64,000 nt of DNA from SZUA-318 sp964412015 (GTDB lineage: Bacteria; Gemmatimonadota; Gemmatimonadetes; Longimicrobiales; Gaopeijiaceae), in the NCBI GenBank assembly GCA_964412015.1, contig CAYPMO010000001.1, forward strand, positions 248,001-312,000, read 5' to 3'. How positions within the stretch are numbered: the first letter of the stretch is position 1; the number at the start of each line of letters is the position of its first letter. Of the stretch, positions 15,976 through 24,256 are shown piece by piece. A program made the position numbers and the translations under genes. Under the pieces are notes generated by a model. That model was not told the DNA's origin. It ran no database searches and was given only the letters and a program-made list of their open reading frames with translations.

Positions 15976-17732
15976 GGAACGGGTCCCTCCGCCGGGCGCA
16001 TGTCCACGATGCGGGCCTGGGCCCGCGCCACGCCGCGGTACTCGTTGCGCTCGAGCTTCACGAGCACGTCGTAGGGCGCCGGCTGGAGCGTCTCCGGTGG
16101 ATAGCGCTCCGCGAGGCCGAACCCGATCGCGTCCAAGCGCGCGCCTGCGGCCTCGAGCATGACCTTGAGGTGTCCCTCACCGACACGTCGCGGGAAGCCG
16201 AGCCGCACGCCGCGCGCGAGAAAGAGCGGTCGTGGGTTCGCGATGCCGTGCGGCTCCAGGTACTCGAGCCAGCGCACGAAGGCGAGGTCGACCTGGGCCA
16301 ACGGCAACTCCGCGTCCGGTCTCAGGAGGGGCTGCAGGTCCTCGGGACCGAGCGCGCTCCGCGCCACGGCGTTGAACGCCTCCCGGAGCGCGTCCACCGA
16401 ACCGCGGGCCACGTCCATGCCGGCGGCCTGACGGTGCCCGCCGAACCGGCCCAGGTGTTCCCGGCACCGCGTGAGCGCCTCGAACAGGTGGAACCCCGGG
16501 ATCGACCGGGCGCTCCCCCTTCCCTTCTCGCCGTCGAGCGCCACGAGAATCGTCGGCCGGTGGATCCGCTCGACGACGCGCGAGGCGACGATGCCGATGA
16601 CGCCGGGATGCCACCCCTCGGAGGCCAGCACCACGCCGTAGTCGCGGTCCGGATCGTAGTCCCGCGCCAGGAGCTCGAGGGCTTCATCGAGGGTGCGGCG
16701 ATCCTCGTCCCTCCGCGTCCGGTTGATGTCGTCGAGGCGGCGGGCGAGAGCGGCGGCCTCATCGGCGTCGTCGGTGAGCAGGAGGCGCAGCGCGTCGGAC
16801 GCCTCCCCGATTCGTCCGGCCGCGTTCAGGCGCGGCGCGACCAGGAACCCGAGCTGACCCGCCGACACGGTGGCGGGCTGGACACCGGACACGGAGAGCA
16901 GGGCCGCGAGGCCGGGCACGCCGGTTTCGCCGAGGCGTCTCAGCCCCGCGCGCACGAGCACGCGGTTCTCCCCCTCGAGGGGCACCAGGTCCGCCACCGT
17001 GGCCAGGGCCACGAGGTCGAGGAATCGGGCGGGCCCTTCCGATTCGGCTCCGAGCGCGCGGGCGACCAGCTCGCACACCTTGTACGCCACGCCGGCACCG
17101 CACAGGGCCTTGTCCGGGTACGCGCAGTCGGGCCGCTGGGGGTTCACGAGAGCGGTGGCGCGCGCGGCGTCGGGACCTAGGGTGTGGTGATCGGTGACGA
17201 TCACGTCCAGGCCGGCCGCCCGGGCTTGGGCCACCGTGCCCGCCGCCAGCGTCCCGCAGTCGGCCGTGATGACCAGCGCCGCGCCCGCCGCGAGGGCCGC
17301 GGACAGGCCGGCCGCGGAGAAGTCGTACCCGTCCCGGAGGCGGTGCGGGACGAAAGGGGCCACCTTCGCGCCCATCTCGGTCAGAAACCGCGTGTAGATC
17401 GCCGTGGCGCAGATGCCGTCCACGTCGTAGTCGCCGTGGACGAACACCGTCTCGCGGCGCTCCACGGCCCGCGCGATGCGGGCCGCCGCGAGGGTTCCAT
17501 CCGCCAGCGAGACCGGGTCGTGGAGGTGATCGAGGAGCGGCCGCAGATAGCGCTTGGCCGCCTCCGGGTCCCGATATCCACGGGACGCGAGGATCGCACA
17601 GACACCTTCGGGGAGGCTCAGCGCGGCACCGAGGGTCCTCACGTCGGCGGCGTCGGGTGAGGGAGGCTCGGCCCAACGGGGCCGGAGGGACGGTACCGTC
17701 GGGCGGGAAGGGCGGAGGCCTTCCTGGTTCAC
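15972..17732 (-). CDS. recJ: Single-stranded-DNA-specific exonuclease RecJ
   Basis: A 5'-3' single-strand exonuclease used in recombination and repair. It has 586 residues. DHH domain: FVHGDYDVDGICATAIYTRF, LVITADCG, VIVTDHHTLGPD. DHHA1 domain: GRFGGHRQAAGMDV. A C-terminal OB fold is also present. All metal-binding aspartates and histidines expected for the family are visible. The GTG at 17732 overlaps the stop of the coiled-coil zinc-ribbon gene as GTGA, and longer frames to 17888 are shadow. It belongs to the yqeY-mutS2-dnaG-recJ-rsmD-coaD operon. Confidence 0.96.
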   Translation of the reverse strand: MNQEGLRPSRPTVPSLRPRWAEPPSPDAADVRTLGAALSLPEGVCAILASRGYRDPEAAKRYLRPLLDHLHDPVSLADGTLAAARIARAVERRETVFVHGDYDVDGICATAIYTRFLTEMGAKVAPFVPHRLRDGYDFSAAGLSAALAAGAALVITADCGTLAAGTVAQARAAGLDVIVTDHHTLGPDAARATALVNPQRPDCAYPDKALCGAGVAYKVCELVARALGAESEGPARFLDLVALATVADLVPLEGENRVLVRAGLRRLGETGVPGLAALLSVSGVQPATVSAGQLGFLVAPRLNAAGRIGEASDALRLLLTDDADEAAALARRLDDINRTRRDEDRRTLDEALELLARDYDPDRDYGVVLASEGWHPGVIGIVASRVVERIHRPTILVALDGEKGRGSARSIPGFHLFEALTRCREHLGRFGGHRQAAGMDVARGSVDALREAFNAVARSALGPEDLQPLLRPDAELPLAQVDLAFVRWLEYLEPHGIANPRPLFLARGVRLGFPRRVGEGHLKVMLEAAGARLDAIGFGLAERYPPETLQPAPYDVLVKLERNEYRGVARAQARIVDMRPAEGPVP

Positions 17733-18487
17733 TCCCCGGCCGTCTCCCGGGGAGCGTCGAGAGATTTGGGGCCTGCCGCCGACGGAGCGACCAGAATCAC
17801 GCCGCAAGACTCGCAACGGATGAGGGAGCGGCCGTGGCGAACCTCGTTCTGGAGCTGCAGCGGGACCACGCCGAAGCAGTTGCTGCACGCGCCGTCCTCG
17901 GTGAGCTCGGCGACGGCCAGCCGCCGCCCACCGGCGCGGATGCTCTCGTAGAGGCGCAGATCGCGCGCGTCCACCCTCTTCGCGAACGCCTCGCGCTCGG
18001 CTTCCAGGGCAGCCACGCCCGCCTCGGCCGATTCACGTTCCTCCAGCAAGTCCCGCTTTCGCGGCTCGACCTGGGCCTCGGCTTCCTTCAGGGCGGCCTC
18101 CAGTTCCTGGAGCCGCCCGTCGAGCTTGCGGATCTGATCGATGAGCGTGTACCCCTCCTGCTCGTCGTTCTGCAGCGCACGCTTCACCATGTCCAGCTCG
18201 GCGCTGACCGCCGCTTCCTCCCGGAGATTACGTACTCCGTTGAGCCGCTCGTCGAGCCGTTTCATCCGCGCGCGCTTCTCCTCCGTCGAGATCTCCAGGC
18301 GGCGCTCCTCGACTCTCATCTCCTGCAGCCGGGTGCGGGTGGTCGTCACTTCGTTCGCGAGGGCCAGAGCCGGCTCCTCTACCTCGGCCAGGACGGGATC
18401 GAAGTCGCGAAGCCGCCGCTGGGCCTCCTGGATCTGGATGTCGAGACGCTGTAGCTCCCTCAAGTCGTTCCGGTTCTGCTGCGTCAT
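17729..18487 (-). CDS. Coiled-coil protein with C-terminal C4 zinc ribbon (CT398-like)
   Basis: A 252-residue protein. About 190 residues form a long antiparallel coiled coil rich in Glu, Arg and Leu. A zinc ribbon follows, with CSNCFGVVP and RCESCGVIL as the two knuckles. The architecture is that of the CT398/CdsZ family, whose chlamydial member has been linked to secretion and sigma-54; the function in free-living bacteria is unclear. It lies 6 bases after dnaG and overlaps recJ, an arrangement I would expect of a helper in nucleic-acid metabolism, though this is inference. Confidence 0.88.
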   Translation of the reverse strand: MTQQNRNDLRELQRLDIQIQEAQRRLRDFDPVLAEVEEPALALANEVTTTRTRLQEMRVEERRLEISTEEKRARMKRLDERLNGVRNLREEAAVSAELDMVKRALQNDEQEGYTLIDQIRKLDGRLQELEAALKEAEAQVEPRKRDLLEERESAEAGVAALEAEREAFAKRVDARDLRLYESIRAGGRRLAVAELTEDGACSNCFGVVPLQLQNEVRHGRSLIRCESCGVILVAPSAAGPKSLDAPRETAGE

Positions 18488-18493
18488 TCGTAC

Positions 18494-20299
18494 CTACGGG
18501 TTCGGGTTACGGTCGGTGCCAAGGCGCCGTACGGTGGTCGTCCAGTCATCGGGCGCGAGTGCCCTGCTTTCCCGGGACAAGCGCGCTTTCTCCTCCATGA
18601 GAGCCAGCTTCCGCGCTTCGTCGTCGGAATCTTCGATGCGGCGATCGAGCTCGTGGAGGGCGCGTCCCAGCGTCGCAACCCGCATGCGCGCCACCGCATC
18701 CTCGAAGACCCGGCCCGCGTGGCTGATCTCCTCGGGGTCGTCCAGCAACTCCCGGAGCCGCTGCGCCGCCACCGGATCCATGGCCGTCGGCGGCGCCCGC
18801 AACCCAGGGGCGTCCAACAGCGCCTGAAAGATGGTGCGGTACGCTGGATCCACAAAGTCCTCGACCGAGAGTTGCTCCCCGGCTCGTTCCACGTATTCCG
18901 CGTTCTTGGTCATGAGCAGGAGCAGCGTCCGCTCGGCGCCGAGCCTGGGGATGGACGGGATCCGGGAGGGCGCCGCCTCGGGGTGGGGCGCGCGCGACGC
19001 CGCACCGGCGGTCTTGCGCAACTCCGCCTCGAACGTCTCCCGGCGCACACCGGTCCGGTCGGCCACCTTGGCGACGTAGATGTCGCGGAGCGCCGGGTCC
19101 GCGGCCGCCCTCAAGGTGGGGAGAAGACGATCCACCGCGGAGCGGATACGCTCGATCGAGGAGAAGAAGTCCTTCTCGTCGAGGATCTGGAGCTTCCGGT
19201 CGAGCACGTCCACGGCGTCCTCGAGGTGCTCACGGAGCCGGGCGGCGCCCTGGTTGCGAACCATGGTGTCCGGATCCTCGCCGGGCGGGAGGGTCACGAC
19301 GGAGGGATGGAGGCGCGCCTCGAGCAAGGTGTCCCCGGCTCGGAACGTAGCCTTGAGGCCCGCGGCGTCGCTGTCGAACAGGAGATAGACCCGCTGGGCA
19401 TACCGTCCGAGGAGCTTCGCCTGCTCCGGCGTCATCGCGGTGCCGAGCGGGGCGACGACGTTCTCGAACCCGTGCGCCGCGAGCGACACCACGTCCATGT
19501 ACCCCTCCACCACGATCGCGGCCTCTTCGCGGCGGATCGCGTGTCGGGCCCACGAGAGCCCGTACAGGTTGCTCCCCTTGTGGTAGATGGGCGTCTCCGG
19601 AGAGTTGAGGTACTTCGGAGCGTCCTTCCGGTCCCCGCCCTCGATCACCCTCCCCCCGAACGCGATGACCTTCCCCGAGACCCCTTCGATGGGGAACATG
19701 ATCCGGCCGCGGAAGCGGTCGAACGGCTCGTTGGTGCGCTCGCTGCGGCTGAGCAGGCCCACCTCCTCCATCAATCGCTCGTCCAGTCCGTGGCGGGCGG
19801 CCGCATCCCTGAGCGCCCGCCATTCGTCGGGCGACCAGCCCAACCCGAACCGCTCCGCCGTCTCCGCCCCGATGCCCCGCCGCTCGAGGTACGCCTGCGC
19901 CACCCGTCCCGTGGCCGCGTCCAGCAGGCGCTCCCGGAACCAATCCCGCGCGAACGCGTTCAGCTCGTAGAGCTCGCGGTTCGGGTCGTCCTCGTCGCGC
20001 TGGCGCGTGATCTCCCGCACCTCCACGCCCGAGCGCTGGGCCACGTACTTGACGGCCTCCACGAAGTCGAGGCCGAGCCGCTCCATCACGAACGAGAAGA
20101 CGTCACCGGACTTCCCGCACCCGAAGCACTTGTAGAAGCCCTTCTCCGGGACCACGTAGAACGACGGCGTGCGCTCCTCGTGGAACGGACAGTTGGCCTT
20201 GTACTCCCGCCCGGCCTTCTTCAGCGGCACGAGCTCTCCGATGATCTCCACGATGTCGGCCCGGGCCCGCACCTCCTCGACGATGTCGTCCGGGATCAT
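18494..20299 (-). CDS. dnaG: DNA primase
   Basis: Makes RNA primers for replication. It has 601 residues. A CHC2 zinc-binding domain holds C37, H40, C58 and C61 (NCPFHEERTPSF, YKCFGCGKSGD). A TOPRIM core follows (AIVVEGYMDVVSL, VYLLFDSDAAGLKA), then a C-terminal DnaB-interacting helical region. The ATG at 20299 overlaps the mutS2 stop as ATGA. The longer frame to 20563 is shadow. rpoD, which often follows dnaG, is absent here. Confidence 0.97.
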   Translation of the reverse strand: MIPDDIVEEVRARADIVEIIGELVPLKKAGREYKANCPFHEERTPSFYVVPEKGFYKCFGCGKSGDVFSFVMERLGLDFVEAVKYVAQRSGVEVREITRQRDEDDPNRELYELNAFARDWFRERLLDAATGRVAQAYLERRGIGAETAERFGLGWSPDEWRALRDAAARHGLDERLMEEVGLLSRSERTNEPFDRFRGRIMFPIEGVSGKVIAFGGRVIEGGDRKDAPKYLNSPETPIYHKGSNLYGLSWARHAIRREEAAIVVEGYMDVVSLAAHGFENVVAPLGTAMTPEQAKLLGRYAQRVYLLFDSDAAGLKATFRAGDTLLEARLHPSVVTLPPGEDPDTMVRNQGAARLREHLEDAVDVLDRKLQILDEKDFFSSIERIRSAVDRLLPTLRAAADPALRDIYVAKVADRTGVRRETFEAELRKTAGAASRAPHPEAAPSRIPSIPRLGAERTLLLLMTKNAEYVERAGEQLSVEDFVDPAYRTIFQALLDAPGLRAPPTAMDPVAAQRLRELLDDPEEISHAGRVFEDAVARMRVATLGRALHELDRRIEDSDDEARKLALMEEKARLSRESRALAPDDWTTTVRRLGTDRNPNP

Positions 20300-22689
20300 C
20301 GCAGGACCACCACGGTCACGCCGGCGCCTCCTTCCTGCGGGGACCCCATCCGATACGCGCTCACCCTCGGATCCCCTGCGAGGAGCTCGCCCACCCTCTG
20401 GCGCAGCGCTCCCGTTCCCTTCCCATGAATCACGCGGAACTCCGACAGGTCCTCGAGGACGGCCTCGTCCAACACGCGGACCAGCTCCACCTCGACCTCG
20501 TCGACGCGCAGCCCCCGCAGATCCACCTCGGTGCGCACCTGAGCGGTCGGCGAGCCCGACCATCCGCCCCGGCGCGCTTCTCCGTCCGGGGCAGGCGCTT
20601 CGGCCTGCAGAGGGTCCAGGTCGGCGAGGGGCAATTCCATACGGACGGCACCCACCTCGACGAGCGCGCGGGAGTCCCGCAGCTCGAGCACGCGGCCCCT
20701 CGCCCCCGACGCGTGCACACGCACCGTGTCGCCCACCCCGACGTCCGCCGCGGTCCTCGGCCCTTCGGCGCGCCGTGCCTCGACCGCAACGCCGGACGCC
20801 GCACGCTCCACGCGCCGGCGCGCCTTCCGGGCCGCTTCCTCCAGCTCCACCCCGGCCCGGATCTCGGCGCGCAGGCCCGTGATCGCTTCCTCCACCTCGA
20901 GCCGCGCGTTCATCAGCAGCTTGCGCGCTTCCTCTCGTCCACGCTCCCCGGCCGAGCGCTCCGCCTCGCGGAGCGTGCGCTCCCGCTCCTCGAGGTCGGT
21001 GCGTTGCGCGGACACACGCGCGTGCTCCGACTCGAGCTCACGCAGACGCGCCGCCGCCTCGCGCTCCCGGCGCTCCAGGCGCTCCAGCAGCTCCTCCATG
21101 CGAACCTCGTCCACTTCCTGGTGGCCCTCGGCCCGATCGAGGACGTCGGGTGGAAATCCCAGGCGACGCGCGATCGCCAGACCGTAGCTCCGGCCCGGAC
21201 GGCCCTTCACGAACCGATAGGTCGGTTCCATACGGTCGGGATCGAACTGGAGCGACGCGTTCACGATCCCGCTCCCCTCGACCGCGAGCCCCTTCAGCGC
21301 GCCCAGGTGTGAGGACACCACCGCGAACGAGCCGCGCCCCACCAGCACCTCCAGGATCGCCCGGGCAAGGGCGGCGCCCTCCGCCGGATCGGTGCCCGTC
21401 CCCATCTCGTCGATGAGCACCAGGGCACCCGCGTCGGCGCCGCGAACAATCTCGGACAGGTTGGCCAGGTGCGCCGAGAACGTCGAGAGGCTCTGCGTGA
21501 TGGACTGCTCGTCGCCGATGTCCGCAAAGAACGACGAGAACACGGGGAGCCGTGTGCCGGGGCCCACGGGTGGAGCCACTCCGGCCTGGACCAGCGTGCT
21601 GATCAAGCCGGCAGTCTTGAGGAAGACGCTCTTGCCCCCGGTGTTGGGACCCGAGACCACGATCCCCCTCTCGCCCGGAAGCACGTCCAGGTCGAACGGA
21701 ACGACCGGCCGGTCGCCGGCCTCGACGAGCAGGGGGTGGCGCGCTTCGGTGACGCGGAACTCCGGGGTGCCCGCGTCCAGCAGCTCGGGGATCTGAGCTC
21801 GCCAGGCGTGCGCGGTCCGGGCGCGCGCGAGCAGCGCGTCGAACTCCACGATCGCATCGAGCGCGCCCGCCATCCCGTCCCGCAGCGGCTGCAGGCGCTT
21901 CGTCAGCTCCCCGAGGACGCGCCGGATCTCCCGTGCCTCTTCTCGCTCGAGGTCCCGCAGCTGGTTCATCAGCTCGATAGCCATCGGAGGCTCGACGAAA
22001 AGCGTGGCGCCGGTATGGGACTCGTCGTGGACGATGCCCCCCACCTCGCCCCTTCCCTCCCTGCGGATCGGGATGACGTAGCGGCCCTCGCGGATCGAGA
22101 CGGACGCGTCGCCCACGACGAACCGCTCGGGAAGCGTGCGAAGGTACGACTCGAGCTGGCGTACGATCCGCGCGTGTGCGCCCCGTAGCCGATCGCGGAT
22201 CCGCTTCAGCTCCCTGGACGCCGTGTCGAGCACGTGCCCCTCCGCGTCCACCGCCCTCGCCACCGCCTCCTCCGAGCGCGGCTCCTGCACGAGCCGCGCT
22301 CGGATCGTCGCGAGTTCCTCCGGCCGGGACTCCCTGCCGTCCAGCTCTCCGGCCACGATGCGTGAGGCGAGAAGGAGCATCCCGAGCGCGTGCACCTGGA
22401 GCGGCTCCAGGACCGCGCCGTCGGCGGTGAGGTGGTCGAGCGCGGGCCCGGCGTCCGGGATCGTGGGCAGCCCCCATGCCGGCTTCTCCTCGACGAAGCG
22501 CATCGTCGCGCTCACCCTGGCGAGCTCGCGCCGCACCGCCTCGAGGTCGCCGGACGGGACGAGCGCGCGGATACGTTCCCGCGCCGGCTCGCAGGACGCG
22601 CGCTCCGCCACGCGCGCGAGGACCCGGTCGAACTCCAGGACCTTCAAGGCATGGTCGCTTCCCCGCCCGCCGGGCGACGTCACGTTCAC
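20296..22689 (-). CDS. mutS2: Endonuclease MutS2
   Basis: MutS-family ATPase with a C-terminal Smr nuclease domain; known members suppress recombination or split collided ribosomes. It has 797 residues. Seen: Walker A in VVSGPNTGGKSVFL, LVLIDEMGTGTDPAEG (Walker B), SSHLGALKGLA, a long coiled coil (about 520-620), and an Smr domain at the end with VDLRGLRVDEVEVEL and FRVIHGKGTGALR. The GTG start overlaps the yqeY stop as GTGA. Confidence 0.96.
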   Translation of the reverse strand: MNVTSPGGRGSDHALKVLEFDRVLARVAERASCEPARERIRALVPSGDLEAVRRELARVSATMRFVEEKPAWGLPTIPDAGPALDHLTADGAVLEPLQVHALGMLLLASRIVAGELDGRESRPEELATIRARLVQEPRSEEAVARAVDAEGHVLDTASRELKRIRDRLRGAHARIVRQLESYLRTLPERFVVGDASVSIREGRYVIPIRREGRGEVGGIVHDESHTGATLFVEPPMAIELMNQLRDLEREEAREIRRVLGELTKRLQPLRDGMAGALDAIVEFDALLARARTAHAWRAQIPELLDAGTPEFRVTEARHPLLVEAGDRPVVPFDLDVLPGERGIVVSGPNTGGKSVFLKTAGLISTLVQAGVAPPVGPGTRLPVFSSFFADIGDEQSITQSLSTFSAHLANLSEIVRGADAGALVLIDEMGTGTDPAEGAALARAILEVLVGRGSFAVVSSHLGALKGLAVEGSGIVNASLQFDPDRMEPTYRFVKGRPGRSYGLAIARRLGFPPDVLDRAEGHQEVDEVRMEELLERLERREREAAARLRELESEHARVSAQRTDLEERERTLREAERSAGERGREEARKLLMNARLEVEEAITGLRAEIRAGVELEEAARKARRRVERAASGVAVEARRAEGPRTAADVGVGDTVRVHASGARGRVLELRDSRALVEVGAVRMELPLADLDPLQAEAPAPDGEARRGGWSGSPTAQVRTEVDLRGLRVDEVEVELVRVLDEAVLEDLSEFRVIHGKGTGALRQRVGELLAGDPRVSAYRMGSPQEGGAGVTVVVLR

Positions 22690-23126
22690 CCGCCCAGCAT
22701 CTCCTTCACGATGCGGTTGGCCTCCTTGCCGTCGAAGCGGCCGCGGATGTGGGGCATGAGCTGCCCCATCACCCCGCCCATCGCGGAGACGCCTCCGGCC
22801 ATGATCGCGCGCACCATCGCTCGCACCTCCTCCTCGGTGAGCCCCTCGGGGAGATAGGCCTTCAGGACCTCGGCCTGCGCGTCCTCGTGGGCGGCCAGCT
22901 CCTCACGGCCGCCCGCCCGCATCTGTTCGGCCGCGTCGCGGCGCTGCTTGATGGCCTTCGTGATCACCTGGATGGCCGCGTCGTCGTCGAAGGCGCCGCC
23001 GATCTCGATCTCACGGTTCTTCATCTCGGAAAGCAGCGTGGAGAGCACCAGCGTGCGTTCCTTGTCCCGCTGCTTACGCGCTTCGTTCAGGTCCGTCTGG
23101 ACCCGGTTCTTGAGCCCGCTCGACAC
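22686..23126 (-). CDS. GatB/YqeY domain-containing protein
   Basis: A 146-residue YqeY-like protein, related to the tail domain of the GatB amidotransferase; function not firmly known. Seen: LKNRVQTDLNEARKQRDKER, LLSEMKNREIEIG, KAIKQRRDAAEQ, YLPEGLTEEEVRAMV and MGQLMPHIRGRFDGKEANRI. The start is GTG. It is the first gene of the operon running to coaD. A promoter lies 103 bases upstream. The rpsU gene often found before yqeY is not here. Confidence 0.92.
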   Translation of the reverse strand: MSSGLKNRVQTDLNEARKQRDKERTLVLSTLLSEMKNREIEIGGAFDDDAAIQVITKAIKQRRDAAEQMRAGGREELAAHEDAQAEVLKAYLPEGLTEEEVRAMVRAIMAGGVSAMGGVMGQLMPHIRGRFDGKEANRIVKEMLGG

Positions 23127-23228
23127 GCCTGAGCCCTCGGATGTGGCGCCCCCGGAAAGCCCGGCGACGGAGGGCGCCGTAGCTCCGACACCTGTGGCTG
23201 CTGGATCGGTACGCCGCCGGAAGCAACG

Positions 23229-23258
23229 AAGCTACCCCGGCGGTGCCGAAAGGGTCAA
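23229..23258 (-). promoter_or_regulatory. Predicted promoter of the yqeY-mutS2-dnaG operon
   Basis: On the minus strand, -35 TTGACC (23253-23258), 18-base spacer, -10 TAGCTT (23229-23234). It lies in the gap after the HIT gene. The -10 is identical to those found before rpmE and before the PpiD-like gene. Confidence 0.68.
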
Positions 23259-23278
23259 CGCGCGCCCATGCGCCCCGC

Positions 23279-23629
23279 TCATCCCGGGGGCCAGCCCATC
23301 TCGCGGCCCCCCAGCACATGCATGTGGACGTGCTGGACGACCTGCCCCGCGTCCGGGCCGACGTTCAGCACGGTGCGGTACCCGCTCTCGGCGATCCCTT
23401 CGGCCCGCGCCTGGTCCCGGGCGGCCAGGAACATGCGTCCGAGGAGGTCCCGATCGGACTCCTGCGCCGCATTCAGCGACGCGACGTGCCGCCGCGGAAT
23501 CACCAGGAAGTGCACGGGGGCCTGGGGGCTGATGTCCCGGAACGCGACCACGTGGTCGTCCTGGTACACGACGTCAGCCGGGACGCCGCCCGAGGCGATG
23601 CGGCAGAAGAGGCAGTCGGACGAGGTCAA
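23279..23629 (-). CDS. HIT family nucleotide-binding protein (HinT-like)
   Basis: A 116-residue protein with DCLFCRIASGGVPADVVYQD at the N-terminus, RHVASLNAAQESD in the middle and QHVHMHVLGGREMGWPPG at the end. The histidine triad HxHxH carries the nucleotide-transfer residue, and C6 and C9 may bind zinc. I chose the TTG at 23629: GGAGG lies eight bases before it and the length then equals HinT. An open frame reaching an ATG at 23755 would add 42 residues unlike the family. Members hydrolyse nucleoside phosphoramidates; the cellular substrate is unknown. Confidence 0.9.
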   Translation of the reverse strand: MTSSDCLFCRIASGGVPADVVYQDDHVVAFRDISPQAPVHFLVIPRRHVASLNAAQESDRDLLGRMFLAARDQARAEGIAESGYRTVLNVGPDAGQVVQHVHMHVLGGREMGWPPG

Positions 23630-23659
23630 GGGTGTGTCCTCCGGATCCAGGGTGATTCC

Positions 23660-23689
23660 CTCCCACCCGATCTTGTCAGAGGGTGGGAG
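23660..23689. repeat. Inverted repeat over the HIT promoter
   Basis: Perfect 9-bp arms CTCCCACCC (23660-23668) and GGGTGGGAG (23681-23689) flank a 12-base centre that contains most of the predicted -10 of the HIT gene. It may be a repressor operator or an RNA hairpin. Confidence 0.5.
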
Positions 23690-23698
23690 CACGCGCAA
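23670..23698 (-). promoter_or_regulatory. Possible promoter of the HIT gene
   Basis: On the minus strand, -35 TTGCGC (23693-23698), 17-base spacer, -10 CAAGAT (23670-23675). The match is modest, but the position, about 40 bases before the TTG start, fits. Confidence 0.42.
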
Positions 23699-23821
23699 TG
23701 CGCGGACGAGACCCCGCGCGCCGATGTCGTCCCTTCCATCCATGTCCCTGCCCACGGGGCGGGCTCACCTTCCTCGCCACCTCGTCATCCGGTCCACCTT
23801 TCGCATCCACCAGGGGGTCTC

Positions 23822-24247
23822 ATGGAGCACATCCTCTCCGCGGCTGAGCAGGTCCTCCGTAACTCGGGAGCGCCGGCCCTCCGCCTCTCGGCGCTCCTCG
23901 ACGAGCTCGTCACCACCACCGGCACGCGTATGCTCGACGGGCCTCGCCTGAGGAGCCTCCTGGAGGCGCGGCCGGACCGCTTCCGGATCCTGGACCCGTG
24001 GCGGGGGCCGTGGCGGTTCGTGAATCGAAGGGCCGAAACCTCCTCCGACCCCTGGGTCGTGGTCGTCCGCGATCTGGGAGACGGGCCCGGCGTGGCGGCC
24101 GACCCCAGGGTCATCCGGAGGGTGCGGGAGAGCGTGCGCTGGCTCGGGCTGACCCTCGACGCGCGCTCGCCCCGGCAGGTCTCTCGCTGGGAGGGGCTCG
24201 TCCTGGAAGGTCTCGCCGCCGAGCGTGCGTTTCGGAGAGCGGCCTGA
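23822..24247 (+). CDS. Hypothetical protein with possible N-terminal winged helix
   Basis: I do not recognise this 141-residue protein. The first 60 residues (MEHILSAAEQVLRNSG, LRLSALLDELVTTTG, GPRLRSLLEARPDRFRIL) read like a winged helix of the HARE-HTH type, ending in a wing-like DPWRGPWRFV. The rest (DPWVVVVRDLGDG, RVIRRVRESVRWLG) is predicted soluble alpha/beta. The ATG at 23822 has AGGGGG a few bases upstream. Codons are as GC-rich as in neighbouring genes. It is one of only two plus-strand genes, lying divergent from HIT and ending 9 bases before prmA, so it is read against both neighbours. Confidence 0.65.
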   Translation: MEHILSAAEQVLRNSGAPALRLSALLDELVTTTGTRMLDGPRLRSLLEARPDRFRILDPWRGPWRFVNRRAETSSDPWVVVVRDLGDGPGVAADPRVIRRVRESVRWLGLTLDARSPRQVSRWEGLVLEGLAAERAFRRAA

Positions 24248-24256
24248 GGACCGGGC

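Noticed and set aside
23127..23278. Possible rpsU (ribosomal protein S21) between HIT and yqeY, as in many bacteria
   Set aside because: The 152-base gap is too short for S21, and no frame encodes its Arg/Lys-rich sequence. It holds a promoter instead.
23630..23755. N-terminal extension of the HIT protein to the ATG at 23755
   Set aside because: The 42 added residues are unlike HIT proteins, and the TTG at 23629 has a GGAGG eight bases upstream and gives the family length. The extension also crosses the predicted promoter.
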